Source of the DNA: Deinococcus hopiensis KR-140
GTDB lineage: Bacteria; Deinococcota; Deinococci; Deinococcales; Deinococcaceae
Length of the DNA: 12,979 nt
Direction: 5' to 3'
Assembly (NCBI GenBank): GCA_943327755.2
Contig: CALPYF020000069.1
Location: 1-12,979 of the forward strand
The notes beneath the pieces are model-generated. The model was not told where the DNA came from, ran no database searches, and saw nothing but the letters and a program-made list of their open reading frames with translations. Made by a program: the position numbers and the translations under genes. Shown in pieces: positions 1 to 8,187 of this stretch. The stretch's first letter is position 1. The number at the start of each line of letters is the position of its first letter.

Positions 1-171
1 CTGGTGTTGGCGGCGTACAACCTCATTCGTCCACATCGGTCACTTCAGGTGCAGGTGAATGGTCGGTGGGTGGATCGAACGCCGGGGATGGCCGCAGGTG
101 TGACGGATCACGCCTGGACGGTCGCGGAATTGCTCCGCTATCGGATCGAACCGTTTGTTGAAGCCGCATGA
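1..171 (+). CDS. DDE-type transposase, C-terminal fragment (5' end outside window)
   Basis: An open frame enters from the left edge and stops with TGA at 169-171, leaving 56 residues. It contains AAYNLIRPHRSLQ, then RTPGMAAGVTDHAWTVAELL. The pattern YN-x-x-RPH-x-SL followed by RTPxMAAGxTDxxWT is the usual C-terminal end of a widespread DDE transposase group. The Tyr-Asn and Arg-Pro-His belong to the last helix of the catalytic domain. I cannot fix the IS family from this fragment. The gene's own 3' end looks complete, so the IS right end should lie shortly after 171, probably before 203 where a truncated copy of the genomic repeat begins. Whether the transposase is intact upstream cannot be seen. 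Confidence 0.75.
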   Translation: MVLAAYNLIRPHRSLQVQVNGRWVDRTPGMAAGVTDHAWTVAELLRYRIEPFVEAA

Positions 172-202
172 TTCAGCTCCACGCTGTCCTGTGGTCCTAC
201 CT

Positions 203-297
203 CCGAGTGGACGCGAGTAGGAGAAAAACGGGTTCCGGACGTGGAGTTAGCAACCCGGCGCTGTCCCGGGTTGCTAACGAAACAAACGGAATCCGCA
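203..297 (-). repeat. Truncated copy (A) of the two-hairpin repeat
   Basis: Read on the minus strand, this copy begins GCGGATTCCG, has an internal hairpin at 246-278 (13-bp perfect stem GTTAGCAACCCGG, 7-nt loop), then the partner CGGAACCCG and a TTTTT tract (223-227 read in reverse), and ends near 203. Copies B (9194-9323) and C (11519-11648) continue into a second hairpin. Here that hairpin is missing and sequence next to the transposase replaces it. The outer helix pairs 231-239 with 287-295 (one G-T). It lies about 50 bases downstream of the GNAT-like gene in that gene's reading direction. Confidence 0.8.
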
Positions 298-314
298 TAA
301 GGCGTAGGACGCAG

Positions 315-343
315 GAGGCGGTTCGCGGTGCGCGGGCCGCCTC
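315..343 (-). terminator. Possible terminator hairpin after the GNAT-like gene
   Basis: GAGGCGG (315-321) and CCGCCTC (337-343) are perfect inverted repeats around a GC-rich 15-nt loop, seven bases past the end of the minus-strand gene at 350. There is no T-tract, so this is only a candidate. The TTTTT of repeat copy A lies about 90 bases farther on. Confidence 0.35.
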
Positions 344-349
344 TCGTGG

Positions 350-1042
350 TTACCGGGAGAGGTGCATGGGCGTGACGGTCGCGGCGGTCAGGCCCAGTTC
401 CGCGTCGGCCTGGGTTTCGGCGGGCGTGTCGCCCCAGGCCTGCATGATCAGCCCCCGCGCACCGCGTTCGCGGGCGGCGTCGCCGGTGGCGCGCAGCAGG
501 GCGTGACGCAGCGTGGTGTGGCGCAGCGCCGGGTGGACGCCGGGACTGCCGATGGTCAGCGTGTCGCCGTCCAGCCACGCGCGGCAGATCCCGACGCCCC
601 GCCCGGAGGCGTCCACCGCGATTCGGCTCACGGTGTCGTCCGACCCGTGCGCGTCCGGCGTCAGGTCAGGGTCGCCCACGAGCGTGTGGCCCAGCCGGTC
701 GGCGTACGTGGCCTGCGCCTGCCGCCAGCCGAGCCTGCGCAGGGCCTCGCCGGGCAGCAGGGCGTCGTCCGCGTAGGCGCTCAGGAGCTTGCCGGACGTC
801 ATGGCAGCCCGCAGGAGGGTCAGGGCGACCTGGGGCTGTCGGGGGCCGGGACGGGCGCCGCCCAGCACCTCCTGCTGCGCGCGTGGGGTGCGGCGCAGAG
901 CAATCGCGCCCGACCCGTCCTCTGCCGTCCACGCGGCGATCAGCTGCGGCAGCAGGGGGCGCAGGTCGTCCGCGCCGCAGCCCAGCAGGTCGGCCAGGGC
1001 GGGCAGGATCAGGTCGGGCGTCGTGGGTGTGGTGGCCGTCAC
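350..1042 (-). CDS. GNAT-like N-acetyltransferase family protein
   Basis: A 230-residue protein. The C-terminal half looks like a GNAT fold: a strand with GVGICRAWLDGD, then TIGSPGVHPALRHTTLRHALL in the place of the acyl-CoA loop and helix, then ARERGARGLIMQAWGD and a late DAELGL. The V-x-P-x-x-R...LRxALL and RGA...WGDT pattern is typical of GNAT proteins acting on unknown small molecules. The N-terminal half (LIL PALADLLGC... to KLLSAYADDALLPGEALRRLGW) is not recognised. I chose the GTG at 1042 because TATGCT sits 6 bases upstream. A longer GTG start at 1069 would put that hexamer inside the gene. It is divergent from glgB with 129 bases between start codons. Substrate unknown. Confidence 0.6.
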   Translation of the reverse strand: MTATTPTTPDLILPALADLLGCGADDLRPLLPQLIAAWTAEDGSGAIALRRTPRAQQEVLGGARPGPRQPQVALTLLRAAMTSGKLLSAYADDALLPGEALRRLGWRQAQATYADRLGHTLVGDPDLTPDAHGSDDTVSRIAVDASGRGVGICRAWLDGDTLTIGSPGVHPALRHTTLRHALLRATGDAARERGARGLIMQAWGDTPAETQADAELGLTAATVTPMHLSR

Positions 1043-1048
1043 CGGGGC

Positions 1049-1054
1049 AGCATA
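1049..1054 (-). promoter_or_regulatory. -10-like box (TATGCT) for a leaderless GNAT-like mRNA
   Basis: TATGCT on the minus strand ends 6 bases before the GTG at 1042, so transcription would start at or next to the start codon. No convincing -35 hexamer is seen 16-18 bases upstream. The same hexamer and spacing recur at 6061-6066. Confidence 0.5.
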
Positions 1055-1158
1055 GGCGGCGGGGACCACTGCTCACGCCACACATGACGGCCGTGGGTGG
1101 CCCTGAGCGTTTCCTTCATGTTCTGGACCGGCCCTCAGCCTGCCCGTGGGGGCGCGGC

Positions 1159-1164
1159 TAGACT
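1159..1164 (+). promoter_or_regulatory. -10-like box (TAGACT) for leaderless glgB mRNA
   Basis: TAGACT ends 7 bases before the glgB ATG at 1172 and no Shine-Dalgarno sequence lies between. No clear TTGACA-like -35 is present. Two near-identical 10-mers, GGCCCTGAGC (1099-1108) and GGCCCTCAGC (1130-1139), lie just upstream, 31 bases apart. Confidence 0.55.
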
Positions 1165-1171
1165 GACCTTC

Positions 1172-3067
<1,896 letters not shown>

Positions 3068-3077
3068 CCCGGGGAGA

Positions 3078-3122
3078 TCAGGGCGATCCACGGAGGCCAA
3101 GCCGTCCTGTGGATCGCCCTGA
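3078..3122 (+). terminator. Strong hairpin after glgB
   Basis: TCAGGGCGATCCAC (3078-3091) and GTGGATCGCCCTGA (3109-3122) form a perfect 14-bp stem with a 17-nt loop, beginning 10 bases after the glgB stop. There is no T-run, which is common in GC-rich genomes. Termination is inferred from position and stability. Confidence 0.7.
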
Positions 3123-3168
3123 CCCGTCGGCCCGTGCCTGGGGGACAGTCGGGTGGGGTGGCCTGTGC

Positions 3169-3174
3169 TTGAAT
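3169..3174 (+). promoter_or_regulatory. -10-like box (TTGAAT) for the small membrane protein
   Basis: TTGAAT ends 7 bases before a GTG at 3182. An in-frame ATG at 3173 overlaps the hexamer, so if this is the -10 box that ATG cannot be the start. The box is weak (T instead of A at position 2), and no -35 is evident. Confidence 0.35.
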
Positions 3175-3181
3175 GCAGCGC

Positions 3182-3481
3182 GTGACGACGACCCCGCCCG
3201 ACCCCACGCCTGACCAGCCGGGCCGCCGCCCCACCCCGGACGCGCTGACGGCCCTGAGTTTCCTGCTGCTGGCCGTACTGGCCGCGCTGCTGCTCTGGCC
3301 GCTCGTGACCGGCGGCGTTGCCCCCAGTCCGTACCTGATCGGGGGGCTGTTGCTCGCGCGGCTGGGGGTGCAGCTCCTGCGGGCCCGCCGCGACCCGAAA
3401 CTGCGCCGCCCGGTCAGCTGGGCGCTGGACCTGCTGATCATCGCGCTGATCTTCAACGTGGCCAGCCGCCAGCTTGCCTGA
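3182..3481 (+). CDS. Small three-helix membrane protein of unknown function
   Basis: 99 residues. A Pro/Thr/Asp-rich N-terminus is followed by three hydrophobic stretches: roughly residues 20-40 (ALSFLLLAVLAALLLWPLV), 47-63 (PYLIGGLLLARLGVQLL) and 79-95 (WALDLLIIALIFNVA). Positive residues between helices 2 and 3 (RARRDPKLRR) suggest a cytoplasmic loop. No family recognised. It follows the glgB terminator and has its own candidate promoter, so it is probably not in an operon with glgB. A start at ATG 3173 would add MQR. Codon use matches the neighbours and the reading frame is clean, so I take it as real. Confidence 0.65.
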   Translation: MTTTPPDPTPDQPGRRPTPDALTALSFLLLAVLAALLLWPLVTGGVAPSPYLIGGLLLARLGVQLLRARRDPKLRRPVSWALDLLIIALIFNVASRQLA

Positions 3482-3500
3482 CCGACGCCCGGCCATTTCC

Positions 3501-3548
3501 GGCCTGTGCCACAGGCCAAGTGGGGGATACCTCAGGACCGGGCCTGAG
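3501..3548. terminator. Two tandem hairpins between the small membrane protein gene and apbE
   Basis: GGCCTGT (3501-3507) pairs with ACAGGCC (3511-3517) around a 3-nt loop. CTCAGG (3531-3536) pairs with CCTGAG (3543-3548) around a 6-nt loop. They start 20 bases after a stop codon and about 170 bases before apbE. They may be a terminator without a T-tract or leader structures. The rest of 3482-3703 shows no gene. Confidence 0.4.
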
Positions 3549-3703
3549 CCCCTCTGCGCCGTCGATTCGGGCCGCAGTGTGCTGGACACGCCGGGACAGA
3601 TCTGGATGACCGGCCGCCGGAGAGGCGCGTCTTTCCCTCTCTGGTCCCTACCACTGCCTGCTTGGACGCGGCAGATTTTAACGCCGGCATCAGAAAAGCG
3701 GTG

Positions 3704-3709
3704 CATTAT
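3704..3709 (+). promoter_or_regulatory. -10-like box (CATTAT) upstream of apbE
   Basis: CATTAT ends 7 bases before the in-frame GTG at 3717. The alternative ATG at 3708 overlaps the hexamer. No -35 motif recognised. The spacing matches the other leaderless starts in the window. Confidence 0.35.
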
Positions 3710-3716
3710 GCGGGGC

Positions 3717-4721
3717 GTGATCCCGACAATCCTGCGCCACGTCCTGCGGCCCCCCCACCGGCTGCACTCCACCTACGAGCGCCTGCTGGGCACCGAGGTC
3801 GAGGTGCAGGTGGTGGCCCGCACGGCCGCGCAGGCCGAGGCCGCCGAACAGGCCGCCCTGACCGAGATCGACCGCCTGACGCGGATCTTCAACCGCTTCG
3901 ATCCGGGCAGTGAACTGTGCCGCTGGCAGGCCCGGCCCGGCGACGCCCACGTTCCGCTGAGCCTGGAACTGCTGCACCTGCTGCGCCTCGCCGATCACTG
4001 GCGCACGCTGAGCGGCGGGGCGTTCCATCCGGGTGCGGACGCCATGGGGCAGCTGTGGCAGCAGGCCGCGGCGACCGGGCAGCAGCCCAGCGCGGCGACC
4101 CTGGAACGGCAGGTGAGTGCGCTGCGCGCCGCGCCGTGGACGCTGCACGCCGACGGCAGCGCCACCCTGCACGCCCGCGGCCCGCTGGGCCTGAACGCCC
4201 TGGCCAAGGGGTACATCGTCGACCGCGCCACGCTGGTCGCGGCCCGCTGCGTGGGCGTGCGCAGCGTCCTGATCAACGCCGGGGGAGACCTGCGCGTGAC
4301 CGGTCCCGCGCGGGTGAACGTGCAGGTCGCCGACCCCTTTACCGCGCGGGATGACGCGCCGCCCATCGCGCGCGTGCAGGTGCGCGGCGGGGCGCTGGCC
4401 ACCAGCGGGCGGGCGCACCGGGGCTTCCGCGTCAACGGCGTGCACTACTCGCACGTCCTGGATCCCCGCAGCGGCCAGCCGGTGCAGGACGTGCCGGGCG
4501 TGACCGTCACTGCCCCCGAGTGCGTGACCGCCGACGCGCTGGCGACCGTCCTGAGCGTGCTGGATGTCCGCGCGGGCCTGCACCTGCTGGCCGGACTGCC
4601 GGAATGCGAGGCGCTGATCGTCACGGCCGACGGGCAGCGGCACGCCTCGCCGGGCTGGCGGGGGGTGGCCCTGGCCCCCGCGCCCGTGACGCCGGGGCGG
4701 CCGGTGTTAACGGCCCGCTAA
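3717..4721 (+). CDS. apbE: FAD:protein FMN transferase (ApbE family)
   Basis: 334 residues from the GTG at 3717 (337 from the ATG at 3708). ApbE enzymes (EC 2.7.1.180) transfer FMN from FAD to a Thr or Ser of acceptor proteins, using Mg2+. Family marks visible are LLGTEVEV near the N-terminus, LNALAKGYIVDRA at 159-171, LINAGGDL (Asp191), ATSGRAHRGF, HVLDPRSG at 246-253, and VTADALATV, whose Thr271 and Asp273 lie in the metal/flavin region. No signal peptide or lipobox is evident at either start, unlike many diderm ApbE proteins, so it may work in the cytoplasm. The frame stays open upstream to 3474, but that extension has no family resemblance and crosses the intergenic hairpins. It is the first gene of a cluster with DUF2271 and PepSY genes, 38 bases apart and then overlapping. 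Confidence 0.93.
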   Translation: MIPTILRHVLRPPHRLHSTYERLLGTEVEVQVVARTAAQAEAAEQAALTEIDRLTRIFNRFDPGSELCRWQARPGDAHVPLSLELLHLLRLADHWRTLSGGAFHPGADAMGQLWQQAAATGQQPSAATLERQVSALRAAPWTLHADGSATLHARGPLGLNALAKGYIVDRATLVAARCVGVRSVLINAGGDLRVTGPARVNVQVADPFTARDDAPPIARVQVRGGALATSGRAHRGFRVNGVHYSHVLDPRSGQPVQDVPGVTVTAPECVTADALATVLSVLDVRAGLHLLAGLPECEALIVTADGQRHASPGWRGVALAPAPVTPGRPVLTAR

Positions 4722-4744
4722 CCGCGCGGCGGCACCCTGCCCCC

Positions 4745-4750
4745 AGGAGG
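4745..4750 (+). promoter_or_regulatory. Strong Shine-Dalgarno (AGGAGG) of the DUF2271 gene
   Basis: AGGAGG lies 9 bases before the ATG at 4760. It decides the start and marks this as an internal operon gene, in contrast to the leaderless first genes. Confidence 0.8.
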
Positions 4751-4759
4751 ATCCACCCC

Positions 4760-5317
4760 ATGACCCACACGCGCCGCCGCTTTCTGAACCGTCTCGGCCT
4801 GACCGCCGCCGCCCTGACTGTCTCCCGCTTCACGCCCGCCCAGGCCGCCGCCGCCACCCCCACGAAGAAATGGCCGACCGGCATGAGCCTCGACGTGACC
4901 TTCACGGTCGCCACGAAGGCCAGCGGGCGCGTGAAACGCCCCTACGTCGCCGTGTGGATCGAGGACGAGTCCGGGAACACCGTCCGGAACCTGACCGTGT
5001 GGGTGCAGCAGGCCCGCATGAACCCCCGCTGGCTGAGCGAACTGCGCCGCTGGTACCGCACCAACGCCGACCTCCTGACCACGGTCAGCAGCGCCACCCG
5101 CAACCCGGGCACGTACGCCGTGGCGTGGGACGGCAAGACCGACAAGGGCGCCCTGGCCAACCAGGGCACGTACTACGTGTGCGTGGAAACCGCCCGCGAA
5201 CACGGCCCGTACTCGCTGGTGCGCGAGAAGATCACGGTGGGTACGGCGGCGTTCAAGAAGACCCTGACCGCCGACAACGACATCGAGGCGGCCAGTGTCG
5301 CTTTCAGCAAAGCCTGA
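4760..5317 (+). CDS. DUF2271 protein with Tat signal, likely flavoprotein partner of ApbE
   Basis: 185 residues. The N-terminus TRRRFLN at 4-10, then GLTAAALTVSRFTPAQAAA, is a twin-arginine signal, so the protein should be exported folded. The mature part has the DUF2271 pattern: YVAVWIEDESGN, then SSATRNPGTYAVAWDG at 110-125 and YYVCVETAREHGPYSLV at 138-154. The family often sits with apbE and PepSY genes in clusters linked to extracytosolic flavinylation. SSAT at 110-113 resembles the (S/T)GA(T/S) flavin-attachment motif, with Thr113 as candidate acceptor. That role is my inference; DUF2271 is not biochemically defined here. Its 3' end overlaps the next gene by 23 bases. Confidence 0.88.
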   Translation: MTHTRRRFLNRLGLTAAALTVSRFTPAQAAAATPTKKWPTGMSLDVTFTVATKASGRVKRPYVAVWIEDESGNTVRNLTVWVQQARMNPRWLSELRRWYRTNADLLTTVSSATRNPGTYAVAWDGKTDKGALANQGTYYVCVETAREHGPYSLVREKITVGTAAFKKTLTADNDIEAASVAFSKA

Positions 5318-5951
5318 GGAGCAGGGGGCCGGGGGGCGGGCCGCCCGCCCCGCCCCGCGCCCCCGCACGCTGAAGGCCCGCACGAACGTCTGGCTGCGCT
5401 GGGCGCACACGTACACCAGCATGATCAGCCTGCTCGTCGTGCTGTTCTTCAGCCTGACCGGCATCACCCTGAATCACCCGGACTGGGTGTTCGGCACGAA
5501 GGACGTCACGCGCACCGTGTCGGGCACCCTCCCGGGCGGGTGGATCAGGAACGGTCAGCCGGACTGGCTGACTGTCGCGGAGGAACTGCGCGCTCAGCAG
5601 GGCCTGAGGGGCCGCGCCAGCGACCCGCGCGCGGACGACCAGCAGGCCGACATCTCGTTCCTGGCGCCCGGCTACAGCGCCGACACCGTCATTGACGTGA
5701 AGACCGGCACCTACGAGACCACCATCCTGGAACAGGGCGCGGTGGCGGTCATGAACGACCTGCACAAGGGACGCGACGCCAGTTCCGCCTGGAAGTGGGT
5801 CATTGACCTGAGCGGCGTGTTCCTGACCGTGATCTCCCTGACCGGCCTGGGTATCCTGCTGTACCTGAAAAAGACCCGCGTGCAGGCCCTGACCGTGATG
5901 GGCATCGGGGCGGTCCTGACCGTGCTGCTCGCGTGGCAGGCCAGTCGCTAG
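5295..5951 (+). CDS. PepSY-associated transmembrane protein
   Basis: 218 residues from the GTG at 5295, which is preceded by GAGG with a 6-base gap and overlaps the DUF2271 gene by 23 bases, implying translational coupling. After a Pro/Arg-rich start come TM1 (about 42-60, after LRWAHTYTSM), a periplasmic PepSY-like region containing TVIDVKTGTYETT, then DLHKGRDASSAWKWVIDLSG leading into TM2 (about 168-190) and TM3 (about 197-214). His38 and His157 occupy positions seen in PepSY-TM proteins such as the PiuB/FoxB type. Heme ligation by them is only a possibility. It probably passes electrons across the membrane to the exported DUF2271 flavoprotein. It has no SGAT-type flavinylation motif of its own. 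Confidence 0.85.
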   Translation: MSLSAKPEEQGAGGRAARPAPRPRTLKARTNVWLRWAHTYTSMISLLVVLFFSLTGITLNHPDWVFGTKDVTRTVSGTLPGGWIRNGQPDWLTVAEELRAQQGLRGRASDPRADDQQADISFLAPGYSADTVIDVKTGTYETTILEQGAVAVMNDLHKGRDASSAWKWVIDLSGVFLTVISLTGLGILLYLKKTRVQALTVMGIGAVLTVLLAWQASR

Positions 5952-5985
5952 CCACAGCTGCCAGCCACGGCCGCACCCCCGGCGA

Positions 5986-6017
5986 CCACCCTCTGCCGCC
6001 CCGCGCGCGGAGGGTGG
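5986..6017 (+). terminator. Terminator-like hairpin after the PepSY gene
   Basis: CCACCCTC (5986-5993) and GAGGGTGG (6010-6017) form a perfect 8-bp stem with a GC-rich 16-nt loop, followed by CGTTCTG. It lies 34 bases after the PepSY stop and about 44 before the next promoter box. It likely ends the apbE operon. Confidence 0.6.
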
Positions 6018-6060
6018 CGTTCTGTCGCGCCTCCCGCACTTCCGGACTGGTCGGGGCAGG

Positions 6061-6066
6061 TATGCT
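6061..6066 (+). promoter_or_regulatory. -10-like box (TATGCT) for a leaderless nitroreductase mRNA
   Basis: TATGCT ends 7 bases before the ATG at 6074. It is the same hexamer as for the GNAT-like gene. An in-frame ATG at 6062 lies inside the box and would give MLRR before the proposed start. No good -35. Confidence 0.55.
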
Positions 6067-6073
6067 GCGCCGC

Positions 6074-6859
6074 ATGACCGACGACCGCCACCGCCGCCCC
6101 GAGGACGTCCGCGCCTTCTACGACGCGCACCGCACCGTCCGCCAGTACGAGACCCACGAGGACGGCACGCCCCTGCCCATGCCCGCAGCGCACCTGGACG
6201 TCATCCTGCACGCCGCGCAGCGCGCCCCGACCGACGCGACCGCGCAGCTGTACTCCCTGATCCGCATCACCCGCCCCGAACTGCGCGCCCGCATGGCCGA
6301 ACTCACCACGAACGCGCACATCGCCACCGCCAGCGAGGCCTTCGTCGTGTGTGCCGACGTGCGCCGCGTGGGGCGGGTGCTGGAGGTCGCCGGGCAGAAG
6401 AGCGGTACGTGGCCCGCCATCGCCGTGCACTTCGGCATCGGGGACGCCGTCATGGCGGGCACGAATCTCCTGACCGCCGCCGAGATGCTCGGCTACCAGG
6501 GCTGCTGGATCGGCGGCGTGCTGAACGGCCTCCAGGGCATCATCGACGAACTGAACCTCCCGCAGGGCGTCCTGCCCTTCGCGGCGCTCACCATCGGCCG
6601 CCCCGCCGAGCACGCCCCGTACCGCCCCCGCGTGCCGCGCCCGCTGGTCATCCACACCGACACGTACCACGACGGCACCGACGACGAGATCCGCGAGGCC
6701 GTGCAGGTCATGAACCCCATCGCGGTGCGCGGCGATCAGCCCGGTGACTGGGCGCGCCTGCTGACCGCGTACTTCGGACAGGGCGGCGGCATGGAGAAAC
6801 GCGAACCCGGCCTCGTGGCCGCGCTGAAAAAACAGGGGCTCTGGGCCGGCGGGGAGTAA
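6074..6859 (+). CDS. Nitroreductase-family FMN-dependent NAD(P)H oxidoreductase
   Basis: 261 residues. Near the N-terminus HRTVRQY (residues 19-25) is the Arg-(S/T)-x-Arg FMN-contact motif of nitroreductases. GAxRAP-like AAQRAPTDATAQL follows. The centre has GDAVMAGTNLLTAAEMLGYQGCWIGGVLN, the second FMN and dimer signature. The extended C-terminus, with WARLLTAYFGQGGGMEKREPG, resembles the NfsA-type NADPH subgroup, whose members reduce nitro compounds, quinones or flavins. The physiological substrate is unknown. The ATG at 6074 was chosen because of the TATGCT box 7 bases before it. The frame upstream (from 5933) runs into the preceding terminator and is not family-like. It is transcribed alone. 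Confidence 0.88.
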   Translation: MTDDRHRRPEDVRAFYDAHRTVRQYETHEDGTPLPMPAAHLDVILHAAQRAPTDATAQLYSLIRITRPELRARMAELTTNAHIATASEAFVVCADVRRVGRVLEVAGQKSGTWPAIAVHFGIGDAVMAGTNLLTAAEMLGYQGCWIGGVLNGLQGIIDELNLPQGVLPFAALTIGRPAEHAPYRPRVPRPLVIHTDTYHDGTDDEIREAVQVMNPIAVRGDQPGDWARLLTAYFGQGGGMEKREPGLVAALKKQGLWAGGE

Positions 6860-6890
6860 GCAACCCCAGGGGAGGGGCGGCTCACCTCCC

Positions 6891-6896
6891 TAGAAT
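6891..6896 (+). promoter_or_regulatory. -10-like box (TAGAAT) for the PLP-enzyme gene, with adjacent inverted repeat
   Basis: TAGAAT ends 6 bases before the GTG at 6903. Directly upstream, GGGAGG (6870-6875) and CCTCCC (6885-6890) form a 6-bp stem with a 9-nt loop. This could be a terminator of the nitroreductase gene or an operator touching the -10. Confidence 0.55.
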
Positions 6897-6902
6897 GAGC
6901 GG

Positions 6903-8090
6903 GTGAGCGACCCCAAGTCCGCCCCCACCTACGACCTGACCACCCTGGCCGCCCGCGCGGGCGAGGAAGCGCGCCCGAACCGCGCGCCCGCGCTGGTCGA
7001 ACCGATCTACCAGAGCACCGTGTATGCCTTCGCGGATCTGGACGACCTCGACCGGGCCATGAGCGGCGCGGAACCCGCCGCGTTCTACTACCGCAACGGC
7101 ACTCCGAACGCCGCGACGCTGGAACGCGCCCTGGCGACCCTGGAGGGCACCGAGGCGGCGCTGGTGGCCGGGAGCGGCATGGCGGCGATCAGCGCGGCGC
7201 TGCTGGGCGTGCTGAAGGCCGGGGATCACGTCATCACGGACGCGCGGGTGTACGGCGTGACGTACGCGCTGCTGGCCGAGGAATTTCCCCGCCTGGGCAT
7301 CGAGGTGTCCTTCGTGGACGCCTGCGACCTGAACGAAGTCGAGGCCGCCTTCCGCGCGAACACCCGCGTCGTGCACGTCGAGAGCCTCACCAACCCGCTG
7401 CTGACCGTGCCGGACGTGCCCGCCCTGGCCCGCCTCGCTCACGGGCGCGGCGCGCTGCTGAGCGTGGACAACACTTTCGCCAGCCCCGCCATGTTCCGCC
7501 CCGCCGAGCACGGTGCGGACCTCGTGACGCACTCTGTCAGCAAGTACCTCAGCGGGCACTCCACGGCGTTCGGCGGTGTGCTGTGCGCCTCGGCCGAACT
7601 GGTCGCCCTGGCCCGCACGCGCCTGCTGCGCCTGGGCGGCACCATCAGCGCGTTCGACGCGTGGATGACCATGCAGGGCCTCAAGACTCTCGGCCTGCGC
7701 ATGCGTGCCCACAGCGGCAACGCGCAGGCCATCGCGGACGTCCTCGTGAACCACCCCCGCGTGAAGGCCGTGTACCACCCGGGCCTCAGCGACCACCCGC
7801 AGTTCCACCTCGCCATGGACCTCTTCCCGCAGGGCTTCGGCGGGATGCTCAGCGCCGACATCGAGGACGCCCCGCGCTTCGTGAAGGCCCTCGCCGGGCG
7901 GATCCCGCTGGCCCCGTCCCTCGCGGACGTCGTCACCACGCTGTCGTGGCCGTGGGGCACCTCGCACCGCCCCCTGCCCGAAGCGGAACGCCGCCGCCTG
8001 GGCATCACCCCGAACCTGCTGCGCCTGAGCATCGGCATCGAGGACATCGGCGACCTGCTCGGCGACTTCGAACGCGCACTGGACGAGTAA
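6903..8090 (+). CDS. Cys/Met-metabolism PLP-dependent enzyme (cystathionine gamma-synthase/lyase-like)
   Basis: 395 residues, the normal length for the trans-sulfuration PLP family. It has the PLP lysine Lys214 in THSVSKYLSGHS, Asp189 in SVDNTF for the pyridine nitrogen, Tyr117 in VYGVT for ring stacking, and Tyr62/Arg64 of the Y-x-R phosphate contact from the neighbouring subunit. ESLTNPLL (160-167) is the usual substrate-side segment, and Arg in LLRLSIGIED binds the substrate carboxylate. Two signatures are unusual: the common GNPT after Y-x-R reads GTPN, and the common ...HPA-x-(M/T)TH segment reads TLSWPWGTSHR. The exact reaction (gamma-synthase, gamma-lyase, beta-lyase or sulfhydrylase) cannot be chosen. 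It lacks the Cys found at the YGCT position of methionine gamma-lyases. Confidence 0.9.
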   Translation: MSDPKSAPTYDLTTLAARAGEEARPNRAPALVEPIYQSTVYAFADLDDLDRAMSGAEPAAFYYRNGTPNAATLERALATLEGTEAALVAGSGMAAISAALLGVLKAGDHVITDARVYGVTYALLAEEFPRLGIEVSFVDACDLNEVEAAFRANTRVVHVESLTNPLLTVPDVPALARLAHGRGALLSVDNTFASPAMFRPAEHGADLVTHSVSKYLSGHSTAFGGVLCASAELVALARTRLLRLGGTISAFDAWMTMQGLKTLGLRMRAHSGNAQAIADVLVNHPRVKAVYHPGLSDHPQFHLAMDLFPQGFGGMLSADIEDAPRFVKALAGRIPLAPSLADVVTTLSWPWGTSHRPLPEAERRRLGITPNLLRLSIGIEDIGDLLGDFERALDE

Positions 8091-8174
8091 GTCAGGAGCT
8101 CGGGGCCGGGTGTCCGGGCGACCGTGACCGATTCAACGTCACCGCGCTTACCATCCGGCCCTCTCATGAGGGCG

Positions 8175-8180
8175 CACAGT
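8175..8180 (+). promoter_or_regulatory. Weak -10-like box (CACAGT) upstream of the MDR gene
   Basis: CACAGT ends 7 bases before the ATG at 8188, matching the spacing of the other starts, but only A2 and T6 fit. A second candidate, TACCAT at 8149-8154, would give a leader of about 30 bases that includes a small hairpin (CCCTC...GAGGG). Confidence 0.25.
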
Positions 8181-8187
8181 GGCCCGC

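Noticed and set aside
168..578. Protein-coding frames in the repeat region right of the transposase
   Set aside because: They run through the repeat and into the GNAT gene on the opposite strand, with no start signal or family features.
3474..3716. N-terminal extension of ApbE
   Set aside because: The frame is open, but the sequence crosses intergenic hairpins and does not resemble ApbE. It also overlaps the end of the upstream gene.
3482..3716. An FMN riboswitch upstream of the flavin-related cluster
   Set aside because: Only two simple tandem hairpins are visible. I could not find the conserved multi-helix core of the FMN aptamer.
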